NCBI RefSeq assembly: GCF_014805825.1
Contig: NZ_CP061941.1
Span: forward strand, 1,302,001 to 1,366,000
Origin: Marinomonas algicola
Lineage (GTDB): Bacteria; Pseudomonadota; Gammaproteobacteria; Pseudomonadales; Marinomonadaceae
Reading direction: 5' to 3'
DNA length: 64,000 nt
A model generated the notes under the pieces. The model made no database searches and had not been told where the DNA came from. It saw only the letters and a program-made list of their open reading frames with translations. Below are positions 7,750-21,081 of the stretch, one piece after another. The stretch's first letter is position 1, and each line of letters starts with the position of its first letter. The position numbers and the translations under genes were made by a program.

Positions 7750-9003
7750 GTGGATTTTTTTAATTATTCAGCAGATACATTGCATGCTGAAAACGTGTCT
7801 TTAGATCAAGTTGCTGAGATTTATGGTACGCCGACTTATGTTTATTCTAAGGCCACAATTGAACGTCATTATAGTGCTTATGCGGATGCCTTTTCTTCTT
7901 ACCCAACCTTGATTTGTTATGCGGTAAAAGCGTGTTCTAATATTGCATTCCTTAACGTTTTAGCAAAAATGGGATCTGGATTTGATATCGTTTCCGTTGG
8001 TGAGCTTGAGCGAGTTATTCGTGCTGGTGGTGATCCTGCTAAAGTAATGTTTTCGGGCTTGGGTAAGCAAGCTCATGAGATGCAGCGGGCGTTAGAAGTT
8101 GGCATTCATTGTTTTAATGTTGAATCAGAAGCTGAACTGTATCGCTTAAACGATGTGGCAGGCTCATTGGACAAAAAAGCGCCTGTTTCTCTTCGAGTAA
8201 ACCCCGATGTTGATGCTAAAACCCATCCTTATATCTCCACTGGCTTAAAAGAGAATAAATTTGGCATTGATATTAAGGATGCGGTTCGTATTTACCAATT
8301 GGCTAATTCATTGCCGCATTTAGATGTCATGGGTGTGGATTGTCACATTGGCTCCCAATTAACAGAGTTAAGGCCTTTCCTGGATGCTTTTGATCGACTT
8401 ATGACCTTAATTGATGAGCTAAAGAGCGTTGGTATTACCATTAAACATGTCGATCTAGGGGGGGGGTTAGGCGTTAAATACCGTGATGAAGTTCCTCCTT
8501 CGCCAGCAGAGTATGCTGAGCTAATTTTACAGAAAGTCCAAGGTCGTGATTTTAGTCTTGCTTTTGAGCCAGGTCGTTCTATTGCGGCAAACGCTGGGGT
8601 AATGTTGACTCGGGTAGAATTTCTAAAATGTACAGATCATAAAAACTTTGCCATTATTGATGGCGCCATGAACGATTTGATACGCCCTGCCTTATACAGC
8701 GCTTGGATGGATATCATTCCAACAAATTTAGCCGCTAAAGGTGATGGAGAAAAAATTTATGATCTTGTTGGGCCTGTGTGTGAAACCGGTGATTTTTTAG
8801 GTAAAGAGCGTCGCCTTAATTTAGCGGCAGGTGATTTATTAGCGGTTCGTTCTGCTGGCGCATATGGGTTTACTATGGCGTCAAACTATAATAGCCGAAA
8901 TCGCGCTGCTGAAGTGATGGTTGATGGTGATCAAGCATACCTTATTCGATCTCGCGAAACGATTGAGCATCAACTTGCTGGTGAACAGCTTTTACCTAAA
9001 TGA
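7750..9003 (+). CDS. lysA: Diaminopimelate decarboxylase
   Basis: A 417-residue PLP enzyme of the alanine-racemase-like fold (fold type III) that converts meso-diaminopimelate to lysine. The PLP lysine lies in CYAVKACSN (near residue 58); GGGLGVKY near residue 237 binds the cofactor phosphate, EPGRSI follows near residue 279, and CETGD near residue 344 supplies the active-site cysteine from the partner subunit. It starts at GTG 7750 with AAGGAG nine bases upstream. It is part of the conserved lptM-lysA-dapF-DUF484-yigB run. Confidence 0.97.
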   Translation: MDFFNYSADTLHAENVSLDQVAEIYGTPTYVYSKATIERHYSAYADAFSSYPTLICYAVKACSNIAFLNVLAKMGSGFDIVSVGELERVIRAGGDPAKVMFSGLGKQAHEMQRALEVGIHCFNVESEAELYRLNDVAGSLDKKAPVSLRVNPDVDAKTHPYISTGLKENKFGIDIKDAVRIYQLANSLPHLDVMGVDCHIGSQLTELRPFLDAFDRLMTLIDELKSVGITIKHVDLGGGLGVKYRDEVPPSPAEYAELILQKVQGRDFSLAFEPGRSIAANAGVMLTRVEFLKCTDHKNFAIIDGAMNDLIRPALYSAWMDIIPTNLAAKGDGEKIYDLVGPVCETGDFLGKERRLNLAAGDLLAVRSAGAYGFTMASNYNSRNRAAEVMVDGDQAYLIRSRETIEHQLAGEQLLPK

Positions 9004-9014
9004 GGGATTGAGTT

Positions 9015-9845
9015 GTGTTATTAAAATTCACGAAAATGCATGGTTTAGGAAATGACTTTGTGGTCGTTGATGCGGTCTCTCGTAAAGTTTTTTTTAATAA
9101 AGAGCAAATAGAAAGATTGAGTGATCGTAATCGAGGCGTCGGCTTTGATCAACTTTTGATTGTTGAGCCGCCATTAAACCCTGAAATGGATTTCCGTTAT
9201 CGAATTTATAACTCTGATGGTACAGAAGTAGAGCATTGCGGTAATGGTGCTCGTTGTTTTGCTCGGTTTGTTCTCGAAAAGGAGCTAACGAATAAAACCA
9301 TCATTAATGTTGAAACCCGTAAGGGTCGTATTCAATTGAGAGTACTCAATGATGGCCAAGTAACGGTAGATATGGGTGAACCAAGCTTTATTCCTGGAGA
9401 TCTTCCGTTTACAGTAGATAAGGTCGAATCGTTATACACTTTGCGTGTTGGCGAAAAAAATATTGATATTACCCCTGTTTCTGTAGGTAATCCTCATGCG
9501 GTTCATAAAGTAGACTCTCTAGAAGATGATTATGTAGCTACGATTGGTAAGGCTTTAGAGTCTCATGGCCGTTTTCCGAATAATGTTAATGTTGGTTTTA
9601 TGCAGGTACTCAATCGTTCTGAAATACAATTACGTGTTTATGAGCGTGGAGTGGGTGAAACACAGGCATGTGGAACCGGTGCTTGCGCCGCCGTTGTTGC
9701 TGGTATTCAGCAAGGTTGGTTGGATTCAAATGTTGTGGTTCACCTTACGGGTGGCGATTTGCAAATTGAATGGCAAGGGGAGGGCTCTCCCATTTTAATG
9801 ACAGGACCCGCCTCAAAGGTGTTTGAGGGACAAATTTACTTATAA
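9015..9845 (+). CDS. dapF: Diaminopimelate epimerase
   Basis: A 276-residue cofactor-independent racemase that interconverts LL- and meso-diaminopimelate, feeding LysA and peptidoglycan synthesis. Both catalytic cysteine motifs are present: EHCGNGARC near residue 73 and ETQACGTGACAA near residue 218. The N terminus FTKMHGLGNDFVVVD is canonical. The start is GTG 9015, eleven bases after lysA with GAGGGA upstream. Confidence 0.97.
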   Translation: MLLKFTKMHGLGNDFVVVDAVSRKVFFNKEQIERLSDRNRGVGFDQLLIVEPPLNPEMDFRYRIYNSDGTEVEHCGNGARCFARFVLEKELTNKTIINVETRKGRIQLRVLNDGQVTVDMGEPSFIPGDLPFTVDKVESLYTLRVGEKNIDITPVSVGNPHAVHKVDSLEDDYVATIGKALESHGRFPNNVNVGFMQVLNRSEIQLRVYERGVGETQACGTGACAAVVAGIQQGWLDSNVVVHLTGGDLQIEWQGEGSPILMTGPASKVFEGQIYL

Positions 9846-9854
9846 AGGTAATCT

Positions 9855-10523
9855 ATGAAAGAATCTGACGTCGCTCAATATTTATCTGACAACCCAAGCT
9901 TTTTTAAGCGTCATTTAGGCGTGCTGGAGTCCCTGTCTATTCCTCATCCAGTTAATGGTGACGCTATTTCTTTGTTGGAAAGACAGGTTATGTTATTGAG
10001 AAAAACGGCGTCAGATCACCAGTCTGAATTCCAGAGGTTGGTAGCGGTTGCTCGTGAAAATGAATCGATTATGCTTAAAAGTCGTCGACTTATTCTTGCC
10101 GGTTTAGAATCCGATTCTTTGGATGAGTTTCTGTCCTTAATGGATGATATTCTTCGTAATGAATTCGATATTTTGTTTAATAATTTTATTTTATTTTCAA
10201 ATGAACCCCATTCTTCAAACGTGCGTATTTCGAGCGTTGATGATGCAGAGCCTGTCTTGAAAGAGATTTTATTGCGTTCAGGGTGTTATTCTGGCGTTTT
10301 ATCTGTGGCGGAATCGCACTATTTATTTGGTGATGTGAGCGATAAAGTTATGTCAGCCGCTGTGCTGCCCCTTGTGTCGCGGATTAATGGCGATGTAAGG
10401 TATTTAGGCGTTTTAGCGTTAGGAAGTAGTTCACTAGAGAAGTTTAGTAAAGACAAAGGAGATTTGTTTTTATCTTACTTGTCTGAATTATTAAGTGCGA
10501 TTTTACTCAGGTTAATAAAATGA
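9855..10523 (+). CDS. DUF484 family protein
   Basis: A 222-residue DUF484 protein: N-terminal YLSDNPSFFKRHLGVLESL motif, a helical segment with the typical ERQVMLLRKTA sequence, then a GAF-like alpha/beta domain. The biochemical role is unknown; the family is almost always found between dapF and xerC or yigB in gammaproteobacteria. Its TGA stop overlaps the ATG of the HAD gene (ATGA), indicating coupling. xerC, which normally follows, is not here. Confidence 0.9.
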   Translation: MKESDVAQYLSDNPSFFKRHLGVLESLSIPHPVNGDAISLLERQVMLLRKTASDHQSEFQRLVAVARENESIMLKSRRLILAGLESDSLDEFLSLMDDILRNEFDILFNNFILFSNEPHSSNVRISSVDDAEPVLKEILLRSGCYSGVLSVAESHYLFGDVSDKVMSAAVLPLVSRINGDVRYLGVLALGSSSLEKFSKDKGDLFLSYLSELLSAILLRLIK

Positions 10524-11230
10524 ACTTGATTACGTTTGATTTAGATAACACGTTGTGGGACGTTGAACCTGTTATTATTCGTGCCGATTACGCTATGGAA
10601 AATTGGTTTGATGACCGCTTTCCAGAATTTTCTCGAAAGTTTAATCACAATAAACTCCAAGAAATAAAAATGGAGCTTATTGCAAAAGACCCTTTACTTA
10701 AAGTGGATATATCTAAGGTGAGGGTAGAGATGTATCGTCGTGCCTTAATTCTTTTTGGTCTACCTCAAGAAGAGTCTATTAAAGTGGCTGTATCAGCGTT
10801 TGCACACTTTAATGAATGGCGTCAAAAAGTGGATCATTATCCTCATACAAGAGACATGTTAAAGCAGCTAAAGAAAAATCATCGCCTTGCGGTTATTACG
10901 AATGGTAATGCGGATGTCTTTCACCCTTATGTTGGTCTTGGCGATGTGTTTGAGTTTGCTATTCGGGCTGACAAAGAGGGAGTGTCAAAACCGGATGTCA
11001 GTTTGTTTAGGAAAGCGGCCGATGCAGTAAACCTGCCAACAGAAGATGTTATTCATATTGGTGATAACCCTTATGATGATGTTTTTGGTGCAAATCAAGC
11101 TGGATGTCGAAGTGTCTGGTTCAATCGGCATGGTGCTCGGCGATGGAAAGACGATTGGCCGGGCAGACCTGATGCTGAAATACATTCGTTGATTGAGTTA
11201 CCTAGTGTTGTTGCCTACTTAACCAGATAG
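10520..11230 (+). CDS. yigB: HAD-family hydrolase, YigB-like (FMN phosphatase type)
   Basis: A 236-residue haloacid dehalogenase hydrolase. Motif I is FDLDNTLW with the nucleophilic aspartate near residue 7, motif II is ITNGN near residue 127, the motif III lysine is in GVSKPD near residue 157, and motif IV is HIGDNPYDD near residue 178. E. coli YigB dephosphorylates FMN, and the gene occupies the same position downstream of dapF and DUF484. It is translationally coupled to DUF484 by a 4-base overlap. Confidence 0.85.
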   Translation: MNLITFDLDNTLWDVEPVIIRADYAMENWFDDRFPEFSRKFNHNKLQEIKMELIAKDPLLKVDISKVRVEMYRRALILFGLPQEESIKVAVSAFAHFNEWRQKVDHYPHTRDMLKQLKKNHRLAVITNGNADVFHPYVGLGDVFEFAIRADKEGVSKPDVSLFRKAADAVNLPTEDVIHIGDNPYDDVFGANQAGCRSVWFNRHGARRWKDDWPGRPDAEIHSLIELPSVVAYLTR

Positions 11231-11333
11231 TTAATTACTATTAAGTTATTAGGTAATTTTCATTTTTACAGTTTAAAAAAAATGCTAAACTTGACGCATT
11301 ATTAATTGAAGTGATTATTTAAAGGAAGTTCAA

Positions 11334-11663
11334 ATGGGTGATAATACCGTTCAAATTACAGATGCTCAATTCTCTGAAGAAGTTCTAAATTCAGATGTTC
11401 CTGTGTTGGTTGATTTTTGGGCACCATGGTGTGGTCCTTGTAAAATGATAGCGCCAGTTTTAGAAGATGTTGCTGAAGATTATTCAGACAGATTAAAAGT
11501 GGTTAAACTTAATGTCGATGAGAACCAGGAGACAGCTCCTAAGTATAATGTTCGCGGTATTCCAACTTTGTTAATTGTCAAAGGTGGAGAAGTGATTGCT
11601 ACTAAAGTTGGTGCGGTATCAAAATCTCAACTTGTTGAATTTGTTGAAAGTGCAATAAAATAA
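11334..11663 (+). CDS. trxA: Thioredoxin 1
   Basis: A 109-residue thioredoxin with the active site WCGPCK (Cys33 and Cys36), the cis-proline segment GIPTLL near residue 76, and the conserved buried aspartate near residue 27. It is the general cytosolic disulfide reductase for ribonucleotide reductase, methionine sulfoxide reductases and others. The RBS AAAGGAAG is clear. A TTGACG at 11291-11296 may be part of its promoter, but the -10 would be very close to the RBS. An intrinsic terminator follows, so it is monocistronic. Confidence 0.97.
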   Translation: MGDNTVQITDAQFSEEVLNSDVPVLVDFWAPWCGPCKMIAPVLEDVAEDYSDRLKVVKLNVDENQETAPKYNVRGIPTLLIVKGGEVIATKVGAVSKSQLVEFVESAIK

Positions 11664-11690
11664 GTTTCGATTAGATTGTAATTGAAATAA

Positions 11691-11719
11691 AAAAGCAGCG
11701 TGAATCGCTGCTTTTTTTT
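11691..11719 (+). terminator. Intrinsic terminator after trxA
   Basis: AAAAGCAGCG (11691-11700) pairs with CGCTGCTTTT (11706-11715) around a 5-base loop and is followed by more T residues. The A-rich left arm would also terminate the convergent peptidase gene. Confidence 0.88.
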
Positions 11720-11756
11720 GGCCTTAACGTTTAGGTTTCAAGTAAGTCTATGTAAA

Positions 11757-13184
11757 CTAATTCCGTATATTGGCTAATTTTTCTTGGTATTCCATTGAGT
11801 GGTAACCTTCAAGCATTGATGTAATCTTTTTTGAGTATGGAAGGTATTTTTTCAGATCCTTTTTAGGCATTGGATCATCGTTCGGTAGTTTTACTGTAAC
11901 AGGGTTCTTATGTACTCCGTTTATCCTAAACTCATAGTGTAAGTGTGGGCCTGTTGCCCAGCCTGTCTGTCCAACATAAGCAATGGTTTTTCCTTGTTTA
12001 ACTCTTGCGCCTTTACGAGTCCCTCTTGCGAAGCTTCGTAAATGTGCATACAGCGTTGTGTAGCCTTTACCATGGTCTATTATGACGACATTGCCATAAC
12101 CATTTTGTTTGCCAGCAAAGCTGACTTTACCATCTCCTGCTGATTTAACTGGCGTTCCACTAGATGCGGCATAGTCTACACCCCTATGAGGGCGGCTAGT
12201 CTTGAATAGTGGATGAATTCGGTTTGGATTGAATTTAGACGAAATTCGGGTGAACTCAACGGGGGTGCGTAAAAACGCTTTACGCATGGCCAGTCCATCA
12301 GGTGTGTAATAGCTGGAGCCACTATTTGTTGCATAGCGAATGGCTTGATACATTCTGCCATTGTTTATGAATTGCGCGGCTAAAATGTTACCAAGACCAA
12401 TTTGCTCACCATCAAGATACTTCTCTTCATACAGAATACTAAATGTATCCCCTTTTCTTATGTCCAGAGCAAAATCTATGTCCCACCCGAAAATGTTTGC
12501 CATTTCAATGAGGAGGCGTTGGTCAATACCTGACTTTAAACCATCAACAAACAAAGAATTGTTAATAATGCTTTCTTTGTATGTTTGCACAAGATCGGGT
12601 TCTCTGGTGATGCGTGTCGAGTTGAACGTTTTGTCTTCACGAGTGAATTCAATCTTCTCAAGTTTGCTTTTTACAAGAGTTAATTTTTGTAATTCTTTAG
12701 TGCTTTCTTGAATTTCAAATTCAAGAGTTTGTCCAGGTCTCATCTTTAAAAGATCATTTTCTTTTTTATCGGCCTGAGACACTCTGTAAATATCGGTTGC
12801 GGATACTCCGTGCTTGGCCAGAATAGTAGAAAGAGAATCACCAGCACTGACGGTTTCTTGCTCATGTAAGTAAGTGATCTCTTTCTTTTTTAGGTTGTCT
12901 GGAATCGGTAAATCTGCAAGCTCAGTTGTCTTATTTGGTATGGTGCTAATAGTTGTCTGTCGTGTTTCATCCTCAATAGGAGCGGCCTCTGCTTTTTGGA
13001 GAGGCGCAATAAACGAGATCGATTTATCGAGATCGTCCATGTCTACAATTTGTAAGTTGGCTTCAAGTGTGATGGTTTTTGTTGATTGATTTGAGCCATC
13101 AGGAAGCAGCGAAATTATCAAAAGTAATAGGGTAGAGATTACTACTAATAATAGTAGGAGTTTAAATGGAAGTTTTTTAATCAA
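11757..13184 (-). CDS. M23 family peptidoglycan endopeptidase (MepM-like)
   Basis: A 475-residue protein: an N-terminal membrane anchor near residues 6-28, a disordered linker, an OapA/LysM-like region near residues 105-160 (VSAGDSLSTILAKHGVS), and a C-terminal LytM/M23 zinc peptidase domain near residues 310-440. Zinc ligands are visible in RPHRGVDYAA and in the HLHYEF motif; HGKGYTTLYAHL precedes them. It should cleave peptide cross-links of peptidoglycan in the periplasm, as E. coli MepM (YebA) does to allow growth. The start is TTG 13184 with AGGT upstream. It is divergent from tyrS, a common gammaproteobacterial arrangement. Confidence 0.9.
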   Translation of the reverse strand: MIKKLPFKLLLLLVVISTLLLLIISLLPDGSNQSTKTITLEANLQIVDMDDLDKSISFIAPLQKAEAAPIEDETRQTTISTIPNKTTELADLPIPDNLKKKEITYLHEQETVSAGDSLSTILAKHGVSATDIYRVSQADKKENDLLKMRPGQTLEFEIQESTKELQKLTLVKSKLEKIEFTREDKTFNSTRITREPDLVQTYKESIINNSLFVDGLKSGIDQRLLIEMANIFGWDIDFALDIRKGDTFSILYEEKYLDGEQIGLGNILAAQFINNGRMYQAIRYATNSGSSYYTPDGLAMRKAFLRTPVEFTRISSKFNPNRIHPLFKTSRPHRGVDYAASSGTPVKSAGDGKVSFAGKQNGYGNVVIIDHGKGYTTLYAHLRSFARGTRKGARVKQGKTIAYVGQTGWATGPHLHYEFRINGVHKNPVTVKLPNDDPMPKKDLKKYLPYSKKITSMLEGYHSMEYQEKLANIRN

Positions 13185-13291
13185 GACAATACCTAAAATC
13201 TAAAATAAAGCCCTGTAATGCTACCAATATTGCCTTTATAATTAAAAGCTTTTAACACATTAATTACATTATTATAGATTTGGATCGAAAT

Positions 13292-14599
13292 ATGAGTACA
13301 GGTACAAATGTTCTATTGGCTGATTTACACGCTCGAGGCTTAATTTCTCAATTAACTGCTGAAAATGAATTGCATGAACACCTGAATACGGGCAGCCGAA
13401 CCTTGTATTGTGGTTTTGATCCAACAGCAGACAGCTTGCATATAGGAAGCTTAGTTCCTTTGTTAATGTTAAAGCGTTTTCAATTGTCTGGCCATAAACC
13501 CTTGGCACTAGTTGGTGGTGCAACGGGTTTGATTGGTGACCCAAGTTTTAAGGCTGTTGAACGTAAGTTAAATGGTCCTGACGTTGTCGAAGAGTGGGTT
13601 GCTAAGTTACGCAAACAAGTAAGCCAGTTTATTGAATTCAATGATCAGCCTAATAGTGCTGAAGTGGTCAATAATTATGATTGGACTAAAGAGCTTAGCA
13701 TTCTTGATTTTTTAAGAGACATTGGAAAGCATTTCTCTATTAATTCAATGATTCAAAAAGAATCGGTTAAACAACGAATTAATCGAGAAGGGGAGGGGAT
13801 CTCCTTTACCGAATTTACTTATATGATATTGCAGTCTTATGATTTTGCGGAATTAAATCGTATGAATGGTTGCTCATTGCAAATTGGCGGTAGTGATCAG
13901 TGGGGTAATATTACTGGTGGAACAGACTTAACACGGCGTCAAAATGGTAATCAAGTATTTGGTTTAACAATGCCGCTTGTTACCAAGTCTGACGGAACAA
14001 AATTTGGAAAGACAGAATCGGGAACTATCTGGTTAGACAGCAATAAAACCAGTCAGTATGCCTTTTATCAGTTTTGGTTAAATACCGCTGACGCTGATGT
14101 TTATAAATTTTTAAAATACTTCACTTTTCTGTCAGTTGAAGAAATCGAAAGTATTGAAGCGAAAGACATTGAGAGTGAGGGCCGACCGCAGGCTCAAGGT
14201 ATTCTTGCAAAAGAAGTTACAACTTTGGTGCATGGTGCTGAAGGACTTGCGGCAGCAGAAAGAATCACGGCAGCGCTCTTTAATGGAGTAGCAGAAGAAT
14301 TAAGTGAACAAGACCTAGCGCAAATACAGCTTGATGGGTTGCCTTCTAGCACATTAACTAGTGGATCACTAGTTAATGTGCCTTTGACCAGTTTATTAAG
14401 TGAGCATGGCCTTGCGGCAAATGGTAAACAGGTAAAGGATGCGCTTACTCGTAATTCATTATTTGTTAATGGTGTTGCTAAAGGAATGGAAGATAATATG
14501 AGCGCAACTGAAATATTCGCTCAGACTAATGGTTATTATGGAAAATACTTTCTAGTTAAACTGGGCAAAAAGAAACATCACTTATTTGTATTAGGTTAG
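13292..14599 (+). CDS. tyrS: Tyrosyl-tRNA synthetase
   Basis: A class I aminoacyl-tRNA synthetase that charges tRNA-Tyr. The N-terminal domain begins with FDPTADSLHIGSLVPL, carrying the HIGH-like motif HIGS; the KMSKS loop appears as KFGKTESG near residue 235; and an S4-type RNA-binding domain lies at the C terminus (residues 370-430). I start at ATG 13292 (435 residues); a TTG in frame at 13280 would add four residues. No strong Shine-Dalgarno site is seen. A terminator follows at 14631. Confidence 0.95.
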   Translation: MSTGTNVLLADLHARGLISQLTAENELHEHLNTGSRTLYCGFDPTADSLHIGSLVPLLMLKRFQLSGHKPLALVGGATGLIGDPSFKAVERKLNGPDVVEEWVAKLRKQVSQFIEFNDQPNSAEVVNNYDWTKELSILDFLRDIGKHFSINSMIQKESVKQRINREGEGISFTEFTYMILQSYDFAELNRMNGCSLQIGGSDQWGNITGGTDLTRRQNGNQVFGLTMPLVTKSDGTKFGKTESGTIWLDSNKTSQYAFYQFWLNTADADVYKFLKYFTFLSVEEIESIEAKDIESEGRPQAQGILAKEVTTLVHGAEGLAAAERITAALFNGVAEELSEQDLAQIQLDGLPSSTLTSGSLVNVPLTSLLSEHGLAANGKQVKDALTRNSLFVNGVAKGMEDNMSATEIFAQTNGYYGKYFLVKLGKKKHHLFVLG

Positions 14600-14630
14600 T
14601 CATCACATTAATTGATATTTCTTGGTGTTT

Positions 14631-14656
14631 AAAAGGCGTTTCGGCGCCTTTTTTGC
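14631..14656 (+). terminator. Intrinsic terminator after tyrS
   Basis: AAAAGGCG (14631-14638) pairs with CGCCTTTT (14645-14652), followed by T residues. It insulates tyrS from the rRNA promoter about 80 bases downstream. Confidence 0.85.
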
Positions 14657-14736
14657 TCTGTTTAGGTTGTATTTTGTTCATGTGTTACGTTTTCATTAAA
14701 GTTTTGAACTTTTTTTAGTTAAATGCCAAAAAAGGG

Positions 14737-14764
14737 TTGCACTAAATCTGTAGATCCTTAATAT
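14737..14764 (+). promoter_or_regulatory. rRNA operon promoter
   Basis: TTGCAC (14737-14742) and TAATAT (14759-14764) are separated by 16 bp, with a GC-rich discriminator (ACGCCCTC) after the -10 as expected for a stringently controlled rRNA promoter. An AT-rich stretch upstream (about 14700-14730) may act as an UP element. The 16S gene begins about 280 bases downstream. Confidence 0.75.
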
Positions 14765-14863
14765 ACGCCCTCGCTGACACGGACAACCACTCAGAACAAC
14801 GAGTGACTGCCCAGAAAGAAGAAACAAAATACTGTGTTCTTCTTGTCTTACTTTAGTCAGCAC

Positions 14864-14897
14864 GCTCTTTAAAATAGTTAATCAGATAATTTGTGTG
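14864..14897 (+). promoter_or_regulatory. rRNA leader: boxA antitermination site and 16S processing stem (5' arm)
   Basis: GCTCTTTAAAA at 14864-14874 matches the Nus-dependent boxA consensus. It is followed at 14881-14897 by ATCAGATAATTTGTGTG, which is perfectly complementary (17 bp) to 16613-16629 after the 16S gene. The pair forms the RNase III stem that loops out pre-16S rRNA. A leader hairpin (AGACTTC/GAAGTCT) follows at 14910-14932. Confidence 0.8.
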
Positions 14898-15048
14898 GGC
14901 GCTCGCTGGAGACTTCGAAAAATTTGAAGTCTTACGAGAGTCCAAACACTTTCAATTCGTTCTTGTTTGTTTGATTTATCAAACAAACATTTAAGTTTAG
15001 TTAGAGTTAAATTTGAGTAAGCAAGCTGATTTATCAGCACAAGATCTT

Positions 15049-16586
<1,538 letters not shown>

Positions 16587-16612
16587 AACGATACGAAGCT
16601 CTGGTGAGCGTT

Positions 16613-16776
16613 CACACAAATTATCTGATGACTACTTTATAGCGGCAATTGTACTAGGATAGAGTCCTAAGCAAGGTGTTGATGAAAGTGATTATGTGAT
16701 GACCTGTCATCATATTCTTCGTCTTATTCATAAATGTCTGACTTAGTGCTTTGCACTAAACTTGCTCTTTAACAAT
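16613..16776 (+). other. 16S-23S spacer: processing arm, boxB and boxA, no tRNA
   Basis: The 394-base spacer (16587-16980) starts with the 3' arm of the 16S processing stem (16613-16629). A short perfect hairpin TTAGTGC/GCACTAA at 16743-16759 looks like boxB and is followed by boxA TGCTCTTTAACAAT at 16763-16776, which should re-arm antitermination before the 23S gene. I looked for tRNA-Ile, tRNA-Ala and tRNA-Glu and found none: no T-arm GGTTCGA-type sequence or D-arm pattern lies in the spacer. Confidence 0.75.
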
Positions 16777-16980
16777 GTAACTTTTTGAAATAGACGATAA
16801 TCAAGCGTCAAACCGGTGGAAAGCATCTTTCTCTTTATTGAGAATAACCTGGATGACTTTCTAAAATCGTAAAATCCAGTGATGACACAAAAGCATCGTT
16901 GGTATGTGATCTAAGTGTTGTTTTGATACTGGCTCTTCTTTAAGAAGCGTTAGGCATCAAAAAACTACTTTGGGTTATAT

Positions 16981-19866
<2,886 letters not shown>

Positions 19867-20125
19867 ATAACACCAAAGTGGTTTTAAGTGATAAAGAGAG
19901 ACTGAGAAAACTCGAAAAGAGAAGGGTCAAACGCATCATGAAAAGATCATAGAGACACAGATTACGACGCGCATCAGCGATGATGTGGCTGGTTTGATAC
20001 TTGGTTATCGCTATTTCAAAAAAGCATTGTTAAAGATTCAAGCACGTACTGGCGTGTTGTGAGTGAACAAGCTGGATTAAGCCTAAGGGCTTAACACAGG
20101 CACTCAGAACGAACGCAACCGGTTT

Positions 20126-20241
20126 GCTTGACGATCATAGAGACGTTGAACCACCTGATCCCATCCCGAACTCAGAAGTGAAAAGCGTCATCGCCAATGG
20201 TAGTGTGGCATTCGCCATGTGAGAGTAGGTCGTCGTCAAGT
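20126..20241 (+). rRNA. rrf: 5S ribosomal RNA
   Basis: About 116 bases with the canonical core CACCTGATCCCATCCCGAAC and TCAGAAGTGAAA, and AATGGTAGTGTGG in the 3' half. Helix I is formed by GCTTGACGA and TCGTCAAGT. It lies about 260 bases after the 23S gene, and no tRNA is found in that spacer. Ends are approximate. Confidence 0.95.
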
Positions 20242-20250
20242 TTCAATTAG

Positions 20251-20288
20251 AAAGCCCTGATGGCTCACGCCGTCAGGGCTTTTTTTCG
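20251..20288 (+). terminator. rRNA operon terminator
   Basis: AAAGCCCTGA (20251-20260) pairs perfectly with TCAGGGCTTT (20273-20282), followed by a long T-run. This is a strong intrinsic terminator ten bases after 5S. Confidence 0.95.
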
Positions 20289-21081
20289 TCTGTAGGTCAT
20301 ATATGGACGGCAAAATGTGCGTCTTGTCAGGTTAAATCAAGCGAAAAGGTTGTGCTTTAGCGTAACAATCATCAAGGATATCGCCTCTGTTGTTGGCATA
20401 AATACCGACCTTGTATGATGATTTTAATGGTTGTTGATGTATATTATTTATACCATTATCGGGAGGCCGAAGCGACCTTGAGGCACTATTCTGACCTCGT
20501 ATATTGAGTGGCCCCCGCCTCATTTACTCATCTCGAAGAGTATCAAGAAGCGCCCTCAGGTGACTTCGTATTACCAGGTTGAGCGGTAAAAAAGTGCGAG
20601 GTCGGGAACCGATAATTATTATCTAACTAAATTAGCGAGTACGCAAATTATGAGCGCATTTGTAGGTATTGATATCGCGATAAAAACGCTTGCTCTCGTC
20701 GTAAGTCAGAATGATAAAAAACCATTTTAGAAAATCGGATTTAGCGTTTGCGTACCGCGGCTCTAGAAATGATTAAAGACGATGAAAGGCATGCTCAGTG
20801 TTACCAACAATGCAAAACTGAGCCACTTCAACAATTGAAAACTAAACACTCTATATTTGATACATTCGAACCTTTTCTTCACTCTTGTGTTGCTCAAGCC
20901 AGCCTCATGTATTTATCAACTGTTGTTCTATTTAGAGTGATAAAGGCTTTGGGTTGCAAAGGAAGTTTGTCTTTATTATGACCGTATTTACATCAGTATC
21001 GAGGAAGTAAACTTTAAGGAGAGATTGAGCTTTTCCTATGATTAAAGGTGCTTTACTCCTGCAGGCAGAATTAATGTGTAT
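20289..21081. other. Gene-poor region after the rRNA operon with mobile-element debris
   Basis: About 800 bases without an intact gene. The only recognisable piece is the IS110-like start at 20650. A 63-codon minus frame (20332-20523) and a 77-codon plus frame (20748-20981) are open but resemble nothing I know, and neither has a convincing start signal. The region looks like the eroded scar of one or more insertions. Confidence 0.5.
20650..20730 (+). pseudogene. IS110-family transposase, N-terminal remnant
   Basis: A 26-codon frame begins MSAFVGIDIAIKTLALVVSQ and stops at TAG 20728-20730. The VGID.A.K.L..V pattern is the start of the DEDD (RuvC-like) catalytic domain of IS110-family transposases; the aspartate in GID is the first catalytic residue. 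The remaining roughly 300 residues are missing: downstream frames show no transposase similarity that I can see. It is a dead fragment. In IS110 elements the non-coding DNA upstream of the transposase encodes a bridge RNA, so the sequence before 20650 may be the old left end. Confidence 0.55.

Noticed and set aside
16587..16980. Spacer tRNA-Ile or tRNA-Ala
   Set aside because: No cloverleaf, no GGTTCGA-type T-arm and no GGGCCTGTAGCTCAG-type 5' half could be found.
20332..20523. 63-residue minus-strand frame after the rRNA operon
   Set aside because: No RBS, Arg/Ser/Pro-rich composition and no recognisable domain; more likely non-coding insertion debris.
20748..20981. 77-residue plus-strand frame after the IS110 relic
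   Set aside because: It starts at an unlikely TTG with no RBS and has no transposase-like motif; not supported as a gene.
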